From the NCBI RefSeq assembly GCF_021742065.1, contig NZ_JAKKIE010000021.1, forward strand, positions 1 through 64,000: 64,000 nucleotides of DNA. The letters are read 5' to 3'. The notes below the pieces were generated by a model, which had not been told where the DNA came from, ran no database searches, and saw nothing but the letters and a program-made list of their open reading frames with translations. Source of the stretch: Rhizorhapis sp. SPR117 (GTDB lineage: Bacteria; Pseudomonadota; Alphaproteobacteria; Sphingomonadales; Sphingomonadaceae). Positions 24,730 to 34,607 of the stretch are shown here, in pieces. Made by a program: the position numbers and the translations under genes. Each line of letters begins with the position of its first letter. Position 1 is the first letter of the stretch.

Positions 24730-25869
24730 TTATCCGTCGGTCAAATCGTCCCACATTTCCTTCAGTTTACTGAAGAAGCCTGTCGACTGTGGGCATTCAG
24801 CCCCGGTTTCGGTTTCGCGGAACTGTTCCAGTAAATCCTTCTGCTGCGCGGTAAGGCTTGTCGGCGTTTCGACATCGATCTGGATCACCATATCACCATG
24901 GCCACGCCCATTGAGCACCGGCATGCCCGCCCCGCGCTGGCGCAATTGCTTGCCGGACTGAATGCCGGGGGGGATGCGGATTTCATGTTCATGCCGATCA
25001 AGCCCCGGCACAGTGATGCATCCGCCAAGTGCCGCTGTCGTAAAACTGATCGGCGCGCGGCAGAACAGCGTCGTGCCTTCGCGTTCGAAAATGCGGTGCC
25101 GCTTCACATGCAGGAAAATATAGAGGTCGCCCGCAGGTGCGCCGCGCGCCCCCGCTTCCCCCTCGCCGGTTAGACGAATGCGTGTGCCTTCATCCACACC
25201 GGCAGGAATATTGACGGTAAGCTGTTTTTCCTTGTCCACACGGCCTTCGCCGCGACAGGCGCGACAGGGTGTATCAATTACCCGGCCAGCACCGTGACAA
25301 GAGGGGCATGTGCGTTCGACAACGAAAAAGCCCTGTTGCGCACGTACCTTGCCATGACCATTGCACCCCTTGCATGTATGCACGCCCGTACCCGGTGCGG
25401 CACCCGATCCCTCGCAGTCGTCGCAAGATGCCGACACTTCCACCGAAATTTCCGTGGATTTGCCGCGATAGGCCTCTTCCAGGCTGATCTCCATATCGTA
25501 CCGCAGGTCAGCACCGCGGCGGTTCTGCTGAGCTCCGCCGCCGCCAAAGCCGCTGGCCCCGAATATGGTTTCGAAAATATCGCCAAGATCGGAAAAGCCG
25601 CCCGCGCCCTGCCCGCCGCCATTGCCGCCAAAGCCGCCATTCCTGAACGCTTCATGCCCAAATCGGTCATAGGCGGCGCGCTTTTGGGGGTCTTTCAGAC
25701 AGTCATAGGCTTCGTTGATCGCCTTGAATTTGGCTTCCATATCCAGGCAGCCGCTATTCTTGTCGGGATGATATTGCACCGCCAAGCGGCGATAGGCCGA
25801 TTTCAGGGTCTTCTCATCCGCCGTCCGCTCAACGCCAAGCAATTCATAAAAGTCGATATCGATACTCAT
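24730..25869 (-). CDS. dnaJ: Chaperone DnaJ
   Basis: 379 residues, full length. The J domain holds 'HPD' (~33-35). A Gly/Phe-rich stretch (~75-110) follows, then four zinc-binding repeats of type CxxCxGxG ('CDDCEGSG', 'CKGCNGHG', 'CPSCHGAG', 'CRACRGEG') and the substrate-binding C-terminal region. It stimulates DnaK ATPase and delivers unfolded clients in the cytoplasm. It lies 57 bp downstream of dnaK on the same strand, with a hairpin in the gap that may set the ratio of the two proteins. Confidence 0.98.
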   Translation of the reverse strand: MSIDIDFYELLGVERTADEKTLKSAYRRLAVQYHPDKNSGCLDMEAKFKAINEAYDCLKDPQKRAAYDRFGHEAFRNGGFGGNGGGQGAGGFSDLGDIFETIFGASGFGGGGAQQNRRGADLRYDMEISLEEAYRGKSTEISVEVSASCDDCEGSGAAPGTGVHTCKGCNGHGKVRAQQGFFVVERTCPSCHGAGRVIDTPCRACRGEGRVDKEKQLTVNIPAGVDEGTRIRLTGEGEAGARGAPAGDLYIFLHVKRHRIFEREGTTLFCRAPISFTTAALGGCITVPGLDRHEHEIRIPPGIQSGKQLRQRGAGMPVLNGRGHGDMVIQIDVETPTSLTAQQKDLLEQFRETETGAECPQSTGFFSKLKEMWDDLTDG

Positions 25870-25893
25870 GCCGCCCCTGGCTTTATACCGTTA

Positions 25894-25911
25894 CCCCGGC
25901 ATAAGCCGGGG
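25894..25911. promoter_or_regulatory. Hairpin between dnaK and dnaJ
   Basis: CCCCGGC-ATAA-GCCGGGG is a perfect 7-bp GC stem with a tetraloop in the dnaK-dnaJ gap. No T-run follows on the minus strand, so it is more likely an mRNA stability or partial attenuation element than a full terminator. Confidence 0.5.
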
Positions 25912-25926
25912 CAACGCCATTCCATA

Positions 25927-27831
25927 TTACGCTTTGTTGTCTTCATCCACTTCGGAGAATTCGGCGTCAACCACGTCTTCGTCGGTCTTCGCCGTATCCG
26001 CAGCGTCAGGGGAAGCTGCTGCAGTCTGTTCTTTTTCATAAATAGCCTGACCCAGCTTCATGGCGACCTGCGCCAGTGCTTCGGACTTGCTCTTCATATC
26101 CTCGACATTATCGCTTTCCACCGCAGCCTTGGCCGCAGCGATTGCGGTTTCAATCTCGCTCTTCAATGCCTCATCCACCTTGTCGGCATGATCGGCAAGC
26201 TGGCGTTCCGTCGTATGGATCAAGCTATCCGCGCTGTTCTTGGCCTCGGCGGCCGCGCGGCGCGCCTTGTCCTCTTCGGCAAAGCGTTCGGCATCCTTCA
26301 CCATCTGGTCGATGTCGCCTTCCGACAGACCGCCCGATGCCTGAATCTTGATCTGCTGCTCCTTGCCAGTGCCCTTGTCCTTGGCATGGACATTGACGAT
26401 GCCGTTGGCGTCGATGTCGAACGTCACTTCGATCTGCGGCACGCCGCGCGGGGCGGGTGGGATGCCGACCAAGTCGAACTGACCGAGCATCTTGTTGTCC
26501 GCCGCCATTTCGCGCTCGCCCTGGAACACGCGGATGGTCACCGCCTGCTGATTGTCATCAGCGGTCGAATAGACCTGGCTTTTCTTGCTGGGGATCGTCG
26601 TGTTGCGATCGATCATGCGGGTGAACACGCCACCCAGCGTTTCGATGCCCAGCGACAGCGGCGTCACGTCGAGCAGAAGCACGTCCTTGACGTCGCCCTG
26701 CAGGACCCCAGCCTGTATGGCGGCGCCCATCGCAACCACTTCGTCCGGGTTCACGCCGGTGTGAGGTTCCTTGCCGAAAAATTCCTTCACCACTTCGCGC
26801 ACGCGCGGCATACGGGTCATACCGCCCACCAGCACGATTTCATGAATGTCCGACGCCTTGTGCCCGGCATCGGCCAGCGCCTTCTTGCATGGCTCCAGCG
26901 TCCGCTTGATCAGATCGGCCACCAGACGCTCCAGATCGGAACGGCTGATCGCCTTTACCAGATGCTTGGGACCATTCTGGTCGGCGGTGATGAAGGGCAG
27001 GTTGACTTCGGTCGTCTGTGCAGAGGACAGCTCGATCTTCGCCTTTTCAGCCGCTTCCTTCAGGCGTTGCAACGCCAGCTTGTCCTTGGTGAGGTCAATG
27101 CCCTCATCCTTTTTGAACCCTTCGGCCAGATATTCGACGATCTTGGCATCGAAATCCTCACCACCAAGAAAGGTGTCGCCATTGGTCGATTTCACTTCGA
27201 ACACGCCATCGCCGATTTCCAGAATGGAAATGTCGAACGTACCGCCGCCAAGGTCATAGACGGCGATTGTCTTGCCATCCTGCTTCTCAAGCCCGTAAGC
27301 GAGCGCCGCAGCCGTCGGTTCGTTGATGATGCGCAGCACTTCAAGACCGGCAATCTTGCCCGCGTCCTTGGTTGCCTGACGCTGGGCGTCATTGAAATAG
27401 GCCGGAACAGTGATAACCGCCTGCGTGACGGTTTCACCCAGATAGCTCTCGGCGGTTTCTTTCATCTTTTGCAGGATGAAGGCGGAAATCTGCGACGGCG
27501 AATAATCCTCGCCACCCGCCTGGACCCAGGCGTCGCCATTCGGACCCTTGGTAATGTCATAGGGGACCAGTTCCATGTCCTTCTTCGTCATCGGATCGTC
27601 GAACCGGCGACCGATCAGGCGCTTCACGGCAAAAATCGTGTTGTCGCCATTGGTAACGGCCTGACGCTTCGCTGGCTGGCCGACCAGGCGTTCGCCATCC
27701 TTGGTGAAAGCAACGATCGACGGCGTCGTGCGCGCGCCTTCCGCATTTTCGATGACCTTCGGTTTGCCGCCATCCATGACGGCGACACAACTGTTCGTCG
27801 TGCCCAGATCGATCCCGATAACTTTACCCAT
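25927..27831 (-). CDS. dnaK: Chaperone DnaK (Hsp70)
   Basis: 634 residues from ATG 27831, where the family opening '[20 protein letters not shown]' starts. Upstream in-frame codons belong to the promoter region. The ATPase domain has '[20 protein letters not shown]' and '[14 protein letters not shown]'; the linker is '[19 protein letters not shown]'; the C-terminus ends in the acidic 'EVDEDNKA' tail. It is an ATP-dependent foldase working with DnaJ (downstream) and GrpE (encoded near 30.5 kb). A heat-shock-type promoter is visible at 27948-27920. Confidence 0.98.
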   Translation of the reverse strand: MGKVIGIDLGTTNSCVAVMDGGKPKVIENAEGARTTPSIVAFTKDGERLVGQPAKRQAVTNGDNTIFAVKRLIGRRFDDPMTKKDMELVPYDITKGPNGDAWVQAGGEDYSPSQISAFILQKMKETAESYLGETVTQAVITVPAYFNDAQRQATKDAGKIAGLEVLRIINEPTAAALAYGLEKQDGKTIAVYDLGGGTFDISILEIGDGVFEVKSTNGDTFLGGEDFDAKIVEYLAEGFKKDEGIDLTKDKLALQRLKEAAEKAKIELSSAQTTEVNLPFITADQNGPKHLVKAISRSDLERLVADLIKRTLEPCKKALADAGHKASDIHEIVLVGGMTRMPRVREVVKEFFGKEPHTGVNPDEVVAMGAAIQAGVLQGDVKDVLLLDVTPLSLGIETLGGVFTRMIDRNTTIPSKKSQVYSTADDNQQAVTIRVFQGEREMAADNKMLGQFDLVGIPPAPRGVPQIEVTFDIDANGIVNVHAKDKGTGKEQQIKIQASGGLSEGDIDQMVKDAERFAEEDKARRAAAEAKNSADSLIHTTERQLADHADKVDEALKSEIETAIAAAKAAVESDNVEDMKSKSEALAQVAMKLGQAIYEKEQTAAASPDAADTAKTDEDVVDAEFSEVDEDNKA

Positions 27832-27919
27832 GTTGTCCTCTTTAACCCCAAAATTACCAGCAGTTGACCGAACCCCTCCCAACTGAAATCTACCGAAAGA
27901 GTGTTCGTTTCGAAATCGG

Positions 27920-27948
27920 ATATAGGAGCGCTTTTCCTTGGCACAAGG
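27920..27948 (-). promoter_or_regulatory. RpoH-type heat-shock promoter of dnaK
   Basis: On the minus strand CCTTG (27948-27944), 17 nt, CCTATAT (27926-27920). This fits the alphaproteobacterial sigma-32 pattern (CTTG ... CYTATNT). It is about 90 nt upstream of the dnaK ATG. No CIRCE element was found nearby, although hrcA is encoded in this window. Confidence 0.7.
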
Positions 27949-28001
27949 ATTTTGGACGATTAGGATGCCATTGATCAAAAATGATACGTTTTGGAGTGTC
28001 C

Positions 28002-28484
28002 ATGCTTCCCGCTTCCACAAAATGTCTGTCCGCCGCACTTCTGCTGGGCCTGACCCTGCTTCTGGCCGCCTGCGCGCCTGCAAAGGTCCTGTATGTCGAT
28101 CAGGCATGGGTGCGCCTCTCGGCCAATGACGATACGCCCTCGGCCGGCTATTTCACAGTCCATGGCGGTGAAGAGGATGTCCGGCTGCTTTCGGTCATAT
28201 CGCCTGTCGTTCTTCGCGTAGACATGCACGAAAGCATGCAAAAGGGCGGTATGATGTCGATGCAGCCAATAAACAGCGTCGAAATCCCTGCACGCACAGA
28301 CGTCACCTTCGCACCGGGGGGCAAGCATCTCATGATCTGGGGCATCAATGCCGCGATGAAACAGCAGGGCAAATTGCCGCTGACCTTCATTTTTTCCAAT
28401 GGCGACCGCATCATCTATGACGCGGTGATTCGCAAGCCGGGGGATGGCGCGCCCGCGTCCAAGGATGAGCATGACGGGCATTGA
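28002..28484 (+). CDS. Periplasmic copper chaperone, PCu(A)C family lipoprotein
   Basis: 160 residues from ATG 28002, which follows GGAG by 5 nt. The signal ends in a lipobox 'LLAAC', so it is probably a lipoprotein. The metal-site pattern of PCu(A)C proteins is visible: 'MHESM' with several further Met ('GGMMSMQ') and later 'HLMIWG'. A His-rich tail 'DEHDGH' may add metal binding. Family members deliver copper to cytochrome oxidase or buffer periplasmic copper. It is divergent from dnaK and overlaps the next gene. Confidence 0.82.
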   Translation: MLPASTKCLSAALLLGLTLLLAACAPAKVLYVDQAWVRLSANDDTPSAGYFTVHGGEEDVRLLSVISPVVLRVDMHESMQKGGMMSMQPINSVEIPARTDVTFAPGGKHLMIWGINAAMKQQGKLPLTFIFSNGDRIIYDAVIRKPGDGAPASKDEHDGH

Positions 28485-28947
28485 GCCCTCAACTTCCCGC
28501 CCCCTCACCCATTCCGAGCGCACGCTGGCCGCGTCCATATTCGGTGGTGCGATCGATTACGAACGGGTTGTGATCCACAACCGCAAATGGTTCTGGTTCC
28601 AGCCTCGCCACGTTACCATGGCGCCCGACGGCCATATCTGGTTCCATCCGAAAGGCCGTTTGTTCTGCGATGACTTCTGCGCCTCACCAGTGTCGCTGCA
28701 GGGTCTGTTCATCCATGAAATGACGCATGTCTGGCAACATCAGAACGGGATCAGGCTGATCATCAGGCGACATCCTCTCTGCCGTTACGATTACAGCCTG
28801 AAACCCGGCTGGACATTGCAGCGCTATGGCTTGGAACAACAGGCAGAAATTGTGCGGCACATCTTTCTGCTCCGCCGGGGAGTCCCGGTTCCAGGCACGC
28901 CTCCCCTGACACATTATGACGGAATTCTTCCATTTTCCGAGGCATAG
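28471..28947 (+). CDS. Metallopeptidase-like 'vgr-related' protein
   Basis: 158 residues from ATG 28471, 5 nt after AAGGA (28461-28465). It overlaps the copper chaperone by 14 nt. A zinc-peptidase-type motif 'HEMTHVWQHQ' (~83-92) has the HExxH-like form with Met in place of the second variable residue, followed by a conserved 'GLEQQAEIVRH'. The family is usually annotated as vgr-related in sphingomonads and is small and cytoplasmic. No real similarity to VgrG spikes was seen. Proteolytic activity is possible but unproven. Confidence 0.65.
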   Translation: MTGIEPSTSRPLTHSERTLAASIFGGAIDYERVVIHNRKWFWFQPRHVTMAPDGHIWFHPKGRLFCDDFCASPVSLQGLFIHEMTHVWQHQNGIRLIIRRHPLCRYDYSLKPGWTLQRYGLEQQAEIVRHIFLLRRGVPVPGTPPLTHYDGILPFSEA

Positions 28948-28997
28948 ATTGTCAATCGGCTGGTCGCTTTCCCGTCCCGCCAGCATTCCCCCGCTTG

Positions 28998-29026
28998 TTT
29001 TAATATGCTATGATCACGCATTAAAA
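28998..29026. promoter_or_regulatory. AT-rich inverted repeat upstream of the dioxygenase-like gene
   Basis: TTTTAAT (28998-29004) and ATTAAAA (29020-29026) are perfect reverse complements, centred 34 nt before the start codon at 29046. The site overlaps the expected promoter region, so it could be an operator. No regulator gene is adjacent. Confidence 0.35.
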
Positions 29027-29045
29027 TAATATGTGAGAGGAATAA

Positions 29046-30221
29046 ATGAATTGCCCCCTCAAGCAGCTCAGCCATTATGGCCTGACGCCAGAGCGCGGTT
29101 TTCTGGCGGCTTTCGAAATGGACGATATCGCCCTACCGGACCAGTTCGATCCCATCGTTCATGCAGCCGGAAAGCTGTCCGGGCTGCTCACGACGGGCCG
29201 GATACGACATTGGCTGGATGCACTGCCGCTGCTGGACCTGCGCCAGTTCATTGCCGATGCGGATGAAGCGCAGATTCGCGTCGCCATGGTGCGCTACGCT
29301 TTTCTGATCCAGGCCTATGTCTGGGGCGAAAAGCAACCGCCAGAGCGCCTGCCCGCCAATCTGGCGATCCCGGTCGTCGCGCTTGCCGACGCGTTGGGGC
29401 AATATCCCCTGCTTCCTTATTCAGGCTATGTGCTCGACAACTGGGCGCGGGTGGACAAAGACGGACCGATCGCACTCGACAATATCCGTATGGTGCAGAA
29501 TTTTCTGGGCGGACAGGATGAAAACTGGTTCGTCCTGATCCACGTCGCCATTGAGGCACAAGCCGGGCGCGCACTTGAACAAGCCGTGCAGCTTGCCGAA
29601 GCCGCCAGTGCCGGCGACAGCGACCGCGTAACCGCGTTACTCATCGAAATGAACACGGTCTGGGACCAGGTCAACGCCCTGTTCGACCGGATGCCGGAAC
29701 GATGCGATCCGGCCATCTATTTTCAACGGGTGCGTCCCTATATCCATGGCTGGAAAAACAACGCCGCACTGGGCGAAGGTCTGATCTATGAAGGTGTTGC
29801 ACGCTTTGGCGGCAAGCCGCAGGCCTTTTGCGGTCAGACTGGATCGCAAAGTTCCATCGTCCCTGCCATGGATGCGCTTTTTGGCATCACTCACGAAAAT
29901 GACGCGCTGCGTGAATTCCTGAAGGAATTGCACGGCTATCGCCCGCCGCTGCACCGCCGCTTCATTGAGGATATGGCGCAATCTAGTACATTGCGCGCCT
30001 TTTGCATCGCCCATGGCGGGGCGCAGATCAGGACGGCATTCAACGCCTGCGTCGAACAGATAGCCCGCTTTCGTACGCGCCACCTGGAATATGCGGCCAG
30101 CTATATCAACAAGCAGGCCGCATCAGCCAGCGGGAACGACACCGATGTCGGCACCGGCGGCACTCCATTCATGCGCTATTTGAAAAAGCACCGCGACGAG
30201 AACCGGGCGCAGACGATTTGA
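29046..30221 (+). CDS. Indoleamine 2,3-dioxygenase-like haem protein
   Basis: 391 residues resembling the IDO superfamily. Visible blocks are 'FQRVRPYIHGWK' (~229-240), 'GLIYEGVARFGG' and 'GQTGSQSSIVPAMDALFGI' (~264-282), 'YRPPLHRRFIED' (~300-311), the distal 'RTRHLEYAASYI' with the likely haem-ligand His (~346), and 'TGGTPFMRYLKKHR' near the end. The family opens the indole ring of tryptophan to N-formylkynurenine. Some bacterial members differ in substrate. A strong ribosome site (GAGAGGA) precedes the ATG. The gene ends 1 nt before the grpE stop on the other strand. No other kynurenine-pathway gene is in the window. Confidence 0.8.
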   Translation: MNCPLKQLSHYGLTPERGFLAAFEMDDIALPDQFDPIVHAAGKLSGLLTTGRIRHWLDALPLLDLRQFIADADEAQIRVAMVRYAFLIQAYVWGEKQPPERLPANLAIPVVALADALGQYPLLPYSGYVLDNWARVDKDGPIALDNIRMVQNFLGGQDENWFVLIHVAIEAQAGRALEQAVQLAEAASAGDSDRVTALLIEMNTVWDQVNALFDRMPERCDPAIYFQRVRPYIHGWKNNAALGEGLIYEGVARFGGKPQAFCGQTGSQSSIVPAMDALFGITHENDALREFLKELHGYRPPLHRRFIEDMAQSSTLRAFCIAHGGAQIRTAFNACVEQIARFRTRHLEYAASYINKQAASASGNDTDVGTGGTPFMRYLKKHRDENRAQTI

Positions 30222-30222
30222 G

Positions 30223-30780
30223 CTAATCCGGTTTTTTCGCGACAGCCACCAGCGCGGGGCGGAGCAGGCGATCCTTGATCATATATCCGGCCTGCATTTC
30301 CTGCACGATGGTGCCGGGTTCGGCATCGCTGGCCATTTCGATCATTGCCTGGTGCCGGTTGGGATCGAGCACCTGTCCCATCGCCTCGATCTTTTCGATA
30401 CCGTTTTTGCGGAACGCGCTTTCCAGTTCCTTGCCGGTCGCTTGCAAGCCAGCAATAACGCCCTTCCATTTTTCATCTTCATGCAGTTCGGCAGGGATTG
30501 CGGCCAGCGCACGGCCAAGATTGTCGGATACTGACAGGATGTCGCGGGCAAATGCCGTGGATGCATAGGCGCGCGCGTCCTGAATTTCTTTTTCAAGGCG
30601 ACGGCGCACATTCTGGGTATCGGCCTGCGCATACAGAATATCCTGCCGCGCGCGTTCCAGATCCGCCTCCAGTTCGCCCAGCCGATCGATTTCCGACCCT
30701 TCGGGCGCACCCTCTGCATTGGCATCGCGGGAATCTTCAGCGATCTCGGTATCCTGTTCCATCTTCTTGTCTTCAGTCAT
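30223..30780 (-). CDS. grpE: Nucleotide exchange factor GrpE
   Basis: 185 residues. The acidic N-terminus is followed by a long coiled coil (~30-85). The GrpE signature is visible: 'NVRRRLEKEIQDARAYA', 'DNLGRAL', and the C-terminal beta domain 'AMIEMASDAEPGTIVQEMQA' with 'GYMIKDRLLRPALVAVAK'. It drives ADP release from DnaK. Its ATG overlaps the hrcA stop by 4 nt, giving an hrcA-grpE operon. Confidence 0.97.
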   Translation of the reverse strand: MTEDKKMEQDTEIAEDSRDANAEGAPEGSEIDRLGELEADLERARQDILYAQADTQNVRRRLEKEIQDARAYASTAFARDILSVSDNLGRALAAIPAELHEDEKWKGVIAGLQATGKELESAFRKNGIEKIEAMGQVLDPNRHQAMIEMASDAEPGTIVQEMQAGYMIKDRLLRPALVAVAKKPD

Positions 30781-31820
30781 CTCATCAATCTCGATAAAGT
30801 CTGTGCAGTGAAATCCACCATGGGTACAACCCGCGCATAGTTCAAGCGCGTCGGGCCAATAACGCCCACCACGCCGACAACACGCCCGTCGGTGCTACGG
30901 TAAGGGGCTGCTATCACGGATGAACCGGAAAGCGAGAAAAGTTTATTTTCCGATCCAATGAAAATTTTCGTGGCGCTGCCCTTGCGCGCATTGTCGAGCA
31001 GGCGAAAAATCTCCTCCTTGCCCTCCAGTTCATCAAGAAGCTGCCGCACGCGCTCCAGATCTTCACCTGTGCTTTCATCGATCAGGTTCGCCTGTCCGCG
31101 CACGATCAGCACCGGCCTATGCTCGCTATCGGCCGACCAGACGGCAAGCCCGCGTTCGACCAGTTCCCGGCTGGCGCTGTCCAGCGCAGCGCGTTCCGCC
31201 TCTATATCCTGTTGAAGCACCGCTTGCGCCTGTGCCAGCGTCATGCCTGCAAACTGCCGGCTGACATAATTCGCCGCTTCGTTAAGGGTGGAGGCACCGA
31301 TGCCGGGGGGCAAATCCACCACGCGATTTTCGACGCTGCCATCATCCCCGACCAGCACAGCCAGCGCCTGCCGCTCTGACAGCGACACAAAGCCAAATTG
31401 GCGCAACACCGGCTCGCGCTTTGGCACCAGCACGATTCCGGCACAGGCCGAAAGGCCCGACAGAACTGCCGTTGCCGCGCTCAATGCCTCTTCTATCGGC
31501 CCGCCTTCGGACAATTGCGATTCGATCGCGCGTCTTTCCTCCGCCGACGGTTCAGCTGCCTGCATCATACCATCGACAAACAGACGCAATCCGCTTTCCG
31601 TCGGCATCCGGCCTGCCGACGTGTGCGGCGCAGCCAGCAGGCCCAACTCTTCCAGATCCTGCATGACATTGCGGATTGACGCGGGCGAAAGGTTCAGACC
31701 GACCAGTTTGCTGATCGTGCGTGAACCCACCGGCACGCCGGTGCCCAGATAGCTTTCGACCACAACGCGAAAAATATCGCGGGCGCGGTCGTTCAATTCG
31801 CTGATGGGTGCGATCGTCAT
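30777..31820 (-). CDS. hrcA: Heat-inducible transcription repressor HrcA
   Basis: 347 residues. The winged-helix N-terminus shows 'RTISKLVGLNLSPASIRNVM' and 'DLEELGLLAAPHTSAGRMPT'. The GAF-like core has 'LVGDDGSVENRVVDLP', and the C-terminus 'RSTDGRVVGVVGVIGPTRLN' then YARV. HrcA binds CIRCE sites to repress chaperone operons. No CIRCE was seen near dnaK or grpE here, so its target, probably groESL, lies outside the window. Confidence 0.97.
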   Translation of the reverse strand: MTIAPISELNDRARDIFRVVVESYLGTGVPVGSRTISKLVGLNLSPASIRNVMQDLEELGLLAAPHTSAGRMPTESGLRLFVDGMMQAAEPSAEERRAIESQLSEGGPIEEALSAATAVLSGLSACAGIVLVPKREPVLRQFGFVSLSERQALAVLVGDDGSVENRVVDLPPGIGASTLNEAANYVSRQFAGMTLAQAQAVLQQDIEAERAALDSASRELVERGLAVWSADSEHRPVLIVRGQANLIDESTGEDLERVRQLLDELEGKEEIFRLLDNARKGSATKIFIGSENKLFSLSGSSVIAAPYRSTDGRVVGVVGVIGPTRLNYARVVPMVDFTAQTLSRLMR

Positions 31821-31859
31821 GACATCTATCTAGGCAATGGTCGGCACAGGCTCAATAAC

Positions 31860-32060
31860 TCACTTCATCCGCCGCGAGATCCAGATCAACGCCAGCCCCA
31901 CGAGGGCCAGAATCGCGCCGCGCCATATCCATGGCCGCACGTCGATCATGAAACTATCGGCGGGCCACCGGATGATGCCGAACCCCTGACCGACCCATAG
32001 CAGTCCCATCAACAGCATCAGGACACCAAGAATGCGGACCATCAATGAAAACACTTTCAT
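31860..32060 (-). CDS. Small two-helix membrane protein
   Basis: 66 residues from ATG 32060. Two hydrophobic segments: ~5-27 ('[20 protein letters not shown]') and ~45-62 ('[20 protein letters not shown]'), with a basic C-terminus. It lies just upstream of hrcA on the same strand and divergent from rph. No domain or function was recognised. Good hydrophobic structure and codon use support a real gene. Confidence 0.65.
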   Translation of the reverse strand: MKVFSLMVRILGVLMLLMGLLWVGQGFGIIRWPADSFMIDVRPWIWRGAILALVGLALIWISRRMK

Positions 32061-32192
32061 GTCATGCCTCCCATATTCCTGTGCACTTGGTACACCCTTT
32101 CCACGCCAGGGGGCATATATTTCCCATCCCACTGGCAAGCACGCGGGACAAGCGCTAAAGCCCCTTCGCAAACAGCCACAGGAGACAATCAC

Positions 32193-32921
32193 ATGCGCCC
32201 ATCCGGCCGCGCCCCCGATGAAATGCGGGTTATTACCATGGAACCCGGTTTCACCATTCATGCGGAAGGAAGCTGCCTTGTCAGCTTTGGTAACACCCGG
32301 GTGTTGTGCACGGCGTCGGTGGAGGAGAAAATCCCTCCCTTCCTGCGGGGCAAGGGCGAAGGCTGGGTCACTGGCGAATATGGCATGCTTCCCCGCGCCA
32401 CCCACACGCGTGGCAACCGGGAAGCCGCCAAAGGAAAGCAATCGGGACGCACACAGGAAATCCAGCGCCTGATCGGCCGCTCGCTGCGGGCAGTGGTTGA
32501 CATGAAGAAACTGGGCGAGAGGCAGATCGTCCTCGATTGCGACGTCATACAGGCAGACGGCGGCACGCGCACGGCCTCCATCAGCGGCGCATGGGTTGCG
32601 CTGCGGCTTGCGGTCGATTCGCTGCTGGCTAAGGAATTGATCTCGCAAGATCCGATCATTCAGAAGGTCGCGGCGATCAGTTGCGGCATTTACAATGGCA
32701 CGCCTGTTCTTGACCTTGATTATGACGAGGACAGCAACGCCGGAGCCGACGCCAATTTCGTCCTGACCGGCGATGGCAAGATTGCCGAAGCGCAAGCAAC
32801 GGCAGAGGGCGAATGCTATGACGAAGAAGGCCTGTTGCGCCTCCTCCGCCTCGCCCGCATCGGCTGCAATCAGATTTTCACGGCACAGGACGTTGCAACA
32901 GGCAGGGCGACGGGGCGGTGA
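32193..32921 (+). CDS. rph: Ribonuclease PH
   Basis: 242 residues from ATG 32193 after AGGAGA. Family blocks: '[20 protein letters not shown]' at the start, '[20 protein letters not shown]', '[17 protein letters not shown]', '[20 protein letters not shown]' and '[20 protein letters not shown]'. The enzyme trims tRNA 3' ends phosphorolytically. Its stop TGA overlaps the rdgB ATG by one base, so the two form an operon divergent from hrcA. Confidence 0.97.
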   Translation: MRPSGRAPDEMRVITMEPGFTIHAEGSCLVSFGNTRVLCTASVEEKIPPFLRGKGEGWVTGEYGMLPRATHTRGNREAAKGKQSGRTQEIQRLIGRSLRAVVDMKKLGERQIVLDCDVIQADGGTRTASISGAWVALRLAVDSLLAKELISQDPIIQKVAAISCGIYNGTPVLDLDYDEDSNAGADANFVLTGDGKIAEAQATAEGECYDEEGLLRLLRLARIGCNQIFTAQDVATGRATGR

Positions 32922-33535
32922 TGGAAAAGCAGGCGATCCGCAAGCTGCAACCCGGCAAGCTGGTCATCGCCAGCCACAATGCCGGCAAGGTGCGTGAGAT
33001 CAGGGCGCTGCTTGACCCCTATGGCATCCAGCCGGTTTCGGCGGCAACGCTGGGCCTGCCCGAACCCGATGAAACCGGCACAACCTTCATCGCCAATGCA
33101 GAGTTGAAGGCGTTACAGGCCGCCGATTTGTCGGGCCTTCCCGCACTGGCCGACGACAGCGGCCTGTGTGTTGAGGCGCTGGACAACGAACCGGGCATCT
33201 TTTCTGCGCGGTGGGCCGGTCCAAGCAAGGATTTCGGCCTTGCCATGCGGCTGGTCTGGGACAATCTGGCCGCCAAGGGGCCAGAGGCCGGCCATGACGC
33301 GCACTTCATCTGCGCTCTCGCGCTGGCATGGCCCGATGGACATGTCGAGGTGTTCGAAGGGCGCGTCGATGGGCTGATCACCTGGCCTCCGCGCGGTGAC
33401 AAGGGTTTTGGCTATGACCCTATATTTCAGCCAACGGGCCATGCCATCAGCTTTGGTGAAATGGACCCCGAACGCAAACATGCGATGAGCCACAGGGCCG
33501 ATGCCTTCGCCAAGCTGGTCGCAGCGGTGTTTTAG
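32921..33535 (+). CDS. rdgB: XTP/dITP diphosphatase (RdgB/HAM1)
   Basis: 204 residues. '[13 protein letters not shown]' (~14-26) is the substrate-binding start of the family; '[12 protein letters not shown]' (~72-83) and '[20 protein letters not shown]' (~147-166) give the metal and base-binding parts. It hydrolyses non-canonical purine nucleotides. ATG 32921 is preferred over the GTG three bases earlier because it overlaps the rph stop by one base. In many relatives hemW follows; here trxB does. Confidence 0.95.
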   Translation: MEKQAIRKLQPGKLVIASHNAGKVREIRALLDPYGIQPVSAATLGLPEPDETGTTFIANAELKALQAADLSGLPALADDSGLCVEALDNEPGIFSARWAGPSKDFGLAMRLVWDNLAAKGPEAGHDAHFICALALAWPDGHVEVFEGRVDGLITWPPRGDKGFGYDPIFQPTGHAISFGEMDPERKHAMSHRADAFAKLVAAVF

Positions 33536-33636
33536 GACGCAAAGAAACTCTACGTCCTTCCAGACTTGCGCCTATATCGTCCCAATCCCTATTTCCCGAT
33601 ATCAACCGAATCGCATCAGGAACAATCGGAAGCCTT

Positions 33637-34599
33637 ATGACCGCAACCCATTCCACCCGTCTGCTGATCCTGGGTTCAGGGCCCGCTGGCCTGAGCGCCG
33701 CAATTTATGGTGCGCGCGCAGGTTTGGCGCCGATCGTCGTTCAGGGCCTGCAGCCCGGCGGCCAGTTGACGATCACGACCGACGTCGAAAACTATCCCGG
33801 CTTTCGCGACGTCATTCAGGGTCCCTGGTTGATGGAGGAAATGCAGGCACAGGCCGAACATGTCGGCACGCAGATGATGTACGACCAGATTGTCGAGGTG
33901 GACCTGTCCAAACGGCCATTCCGACTGACCGGCGACGGCGGAACCGAATATTTTGCCGATGCGCTGGTAATTGCAACGGGCGCGCAGGCCAAATGGCTGG
34001 GCCTTGAAAGCGAGATATTGTTGCAAGGCAAAGGCGTGTCGGCCTGCGCCACATGCGATGGTTTTTTCTACCGTGGCAAGAAGGTGGTGGTCATCGGCGG
34101 CGGCAACACCGCGGTTGAAGAGGCGCTGTACCTCACCAACCACAGCCATGACGTGACGCTGATCCATCGCCGCGATTCGTTTCGCGCGGAAAAGATTCTG
34201 CAAGACCGCCTGTTCGCCCATCCCAATATCAAGGTGCTGTGGAACAAGGCCGTCGACCGTTTCGTCGGCGGCGGAGACCCCGAAGGACTGGTCGGCGTTG
34301 ACCTGACCGACACAGTGACCGGCGAGAAATCGCATATCCCCACGGATGGTGCATTCGTCGCAATCGGCCACAAACCCGCCACCGAATTGTTCGAAGGCCT
34401 GTTGCCGATGGATGAGGGCTATCTGCTGATTGAAAAGGGCACGTCACGGACCAGCATTCCGGGCGTTTTTGCGGCTGGCGACGTTACGGATAAAATCTAT
34501 CGTCAGGCCGTCACCGCCGCCGGCATGGGTTGCATGGCCGCACTGGACGCCGAACGGTTTCTGGCAGAAGCGGACTTCGAAATGGCGGCGGCAGAATAG
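33637..34599 (+). CDS. trxB: Thioredoxin reductase
   Basis: 320 residues. FAD-binding 'GSGPAGLSAAIYGARAGL' (~13-30), redox-active 'CATCDG' (~138-143), NADPH-binding 'VIGGGNTAVEEALYL' (~151-165) and the C-terminal 'GVFAAGDVTDKIYRQAVTAA' are all present. It reduces thioredoxin with NADPH in the cytoplasm. Its stop lies 8 nt from the stop of the convergent hydrolase gene. Confidence 0.96.
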   Translation: MTATHSTRLLILGSGPAGLSAAIYGARAGLAPIVVQGLQPGGQLTITTDVENYPGFRDVIQGPWLMEEMQAQAEHVGTQMMYDQIVEVDLSKRPFRLTGDGGTEYFADALVIATGAQAKWLGLESEILLQGKGVSACATCDGFFYRGKKVVVIGGGNTAVEEALYLTNHSHDVTLIHRRDSFRAEKILQDRLFAHPNIKVLWNKAVDRFVGGGDPEGLVGVDLTDTVTGEKSHIPTDGAFVAIGHKPATELFEGLLPMDEGYLLIEKGTSRTSIPGVFAAGDVTDKIYRQAVTAAGMGCMAALDAERFLAEADFEMAAAE

Positions 34600-34607
34600 A
34601 GCCGCGC

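Noticed and set aside
25294..27867. Open frame of 857 codons on the plus strand
   Set aside because: It lies wholly antisense to dnaJ and dnaK, which are certain. It is a high-GC shadow frame without recognisable domains.
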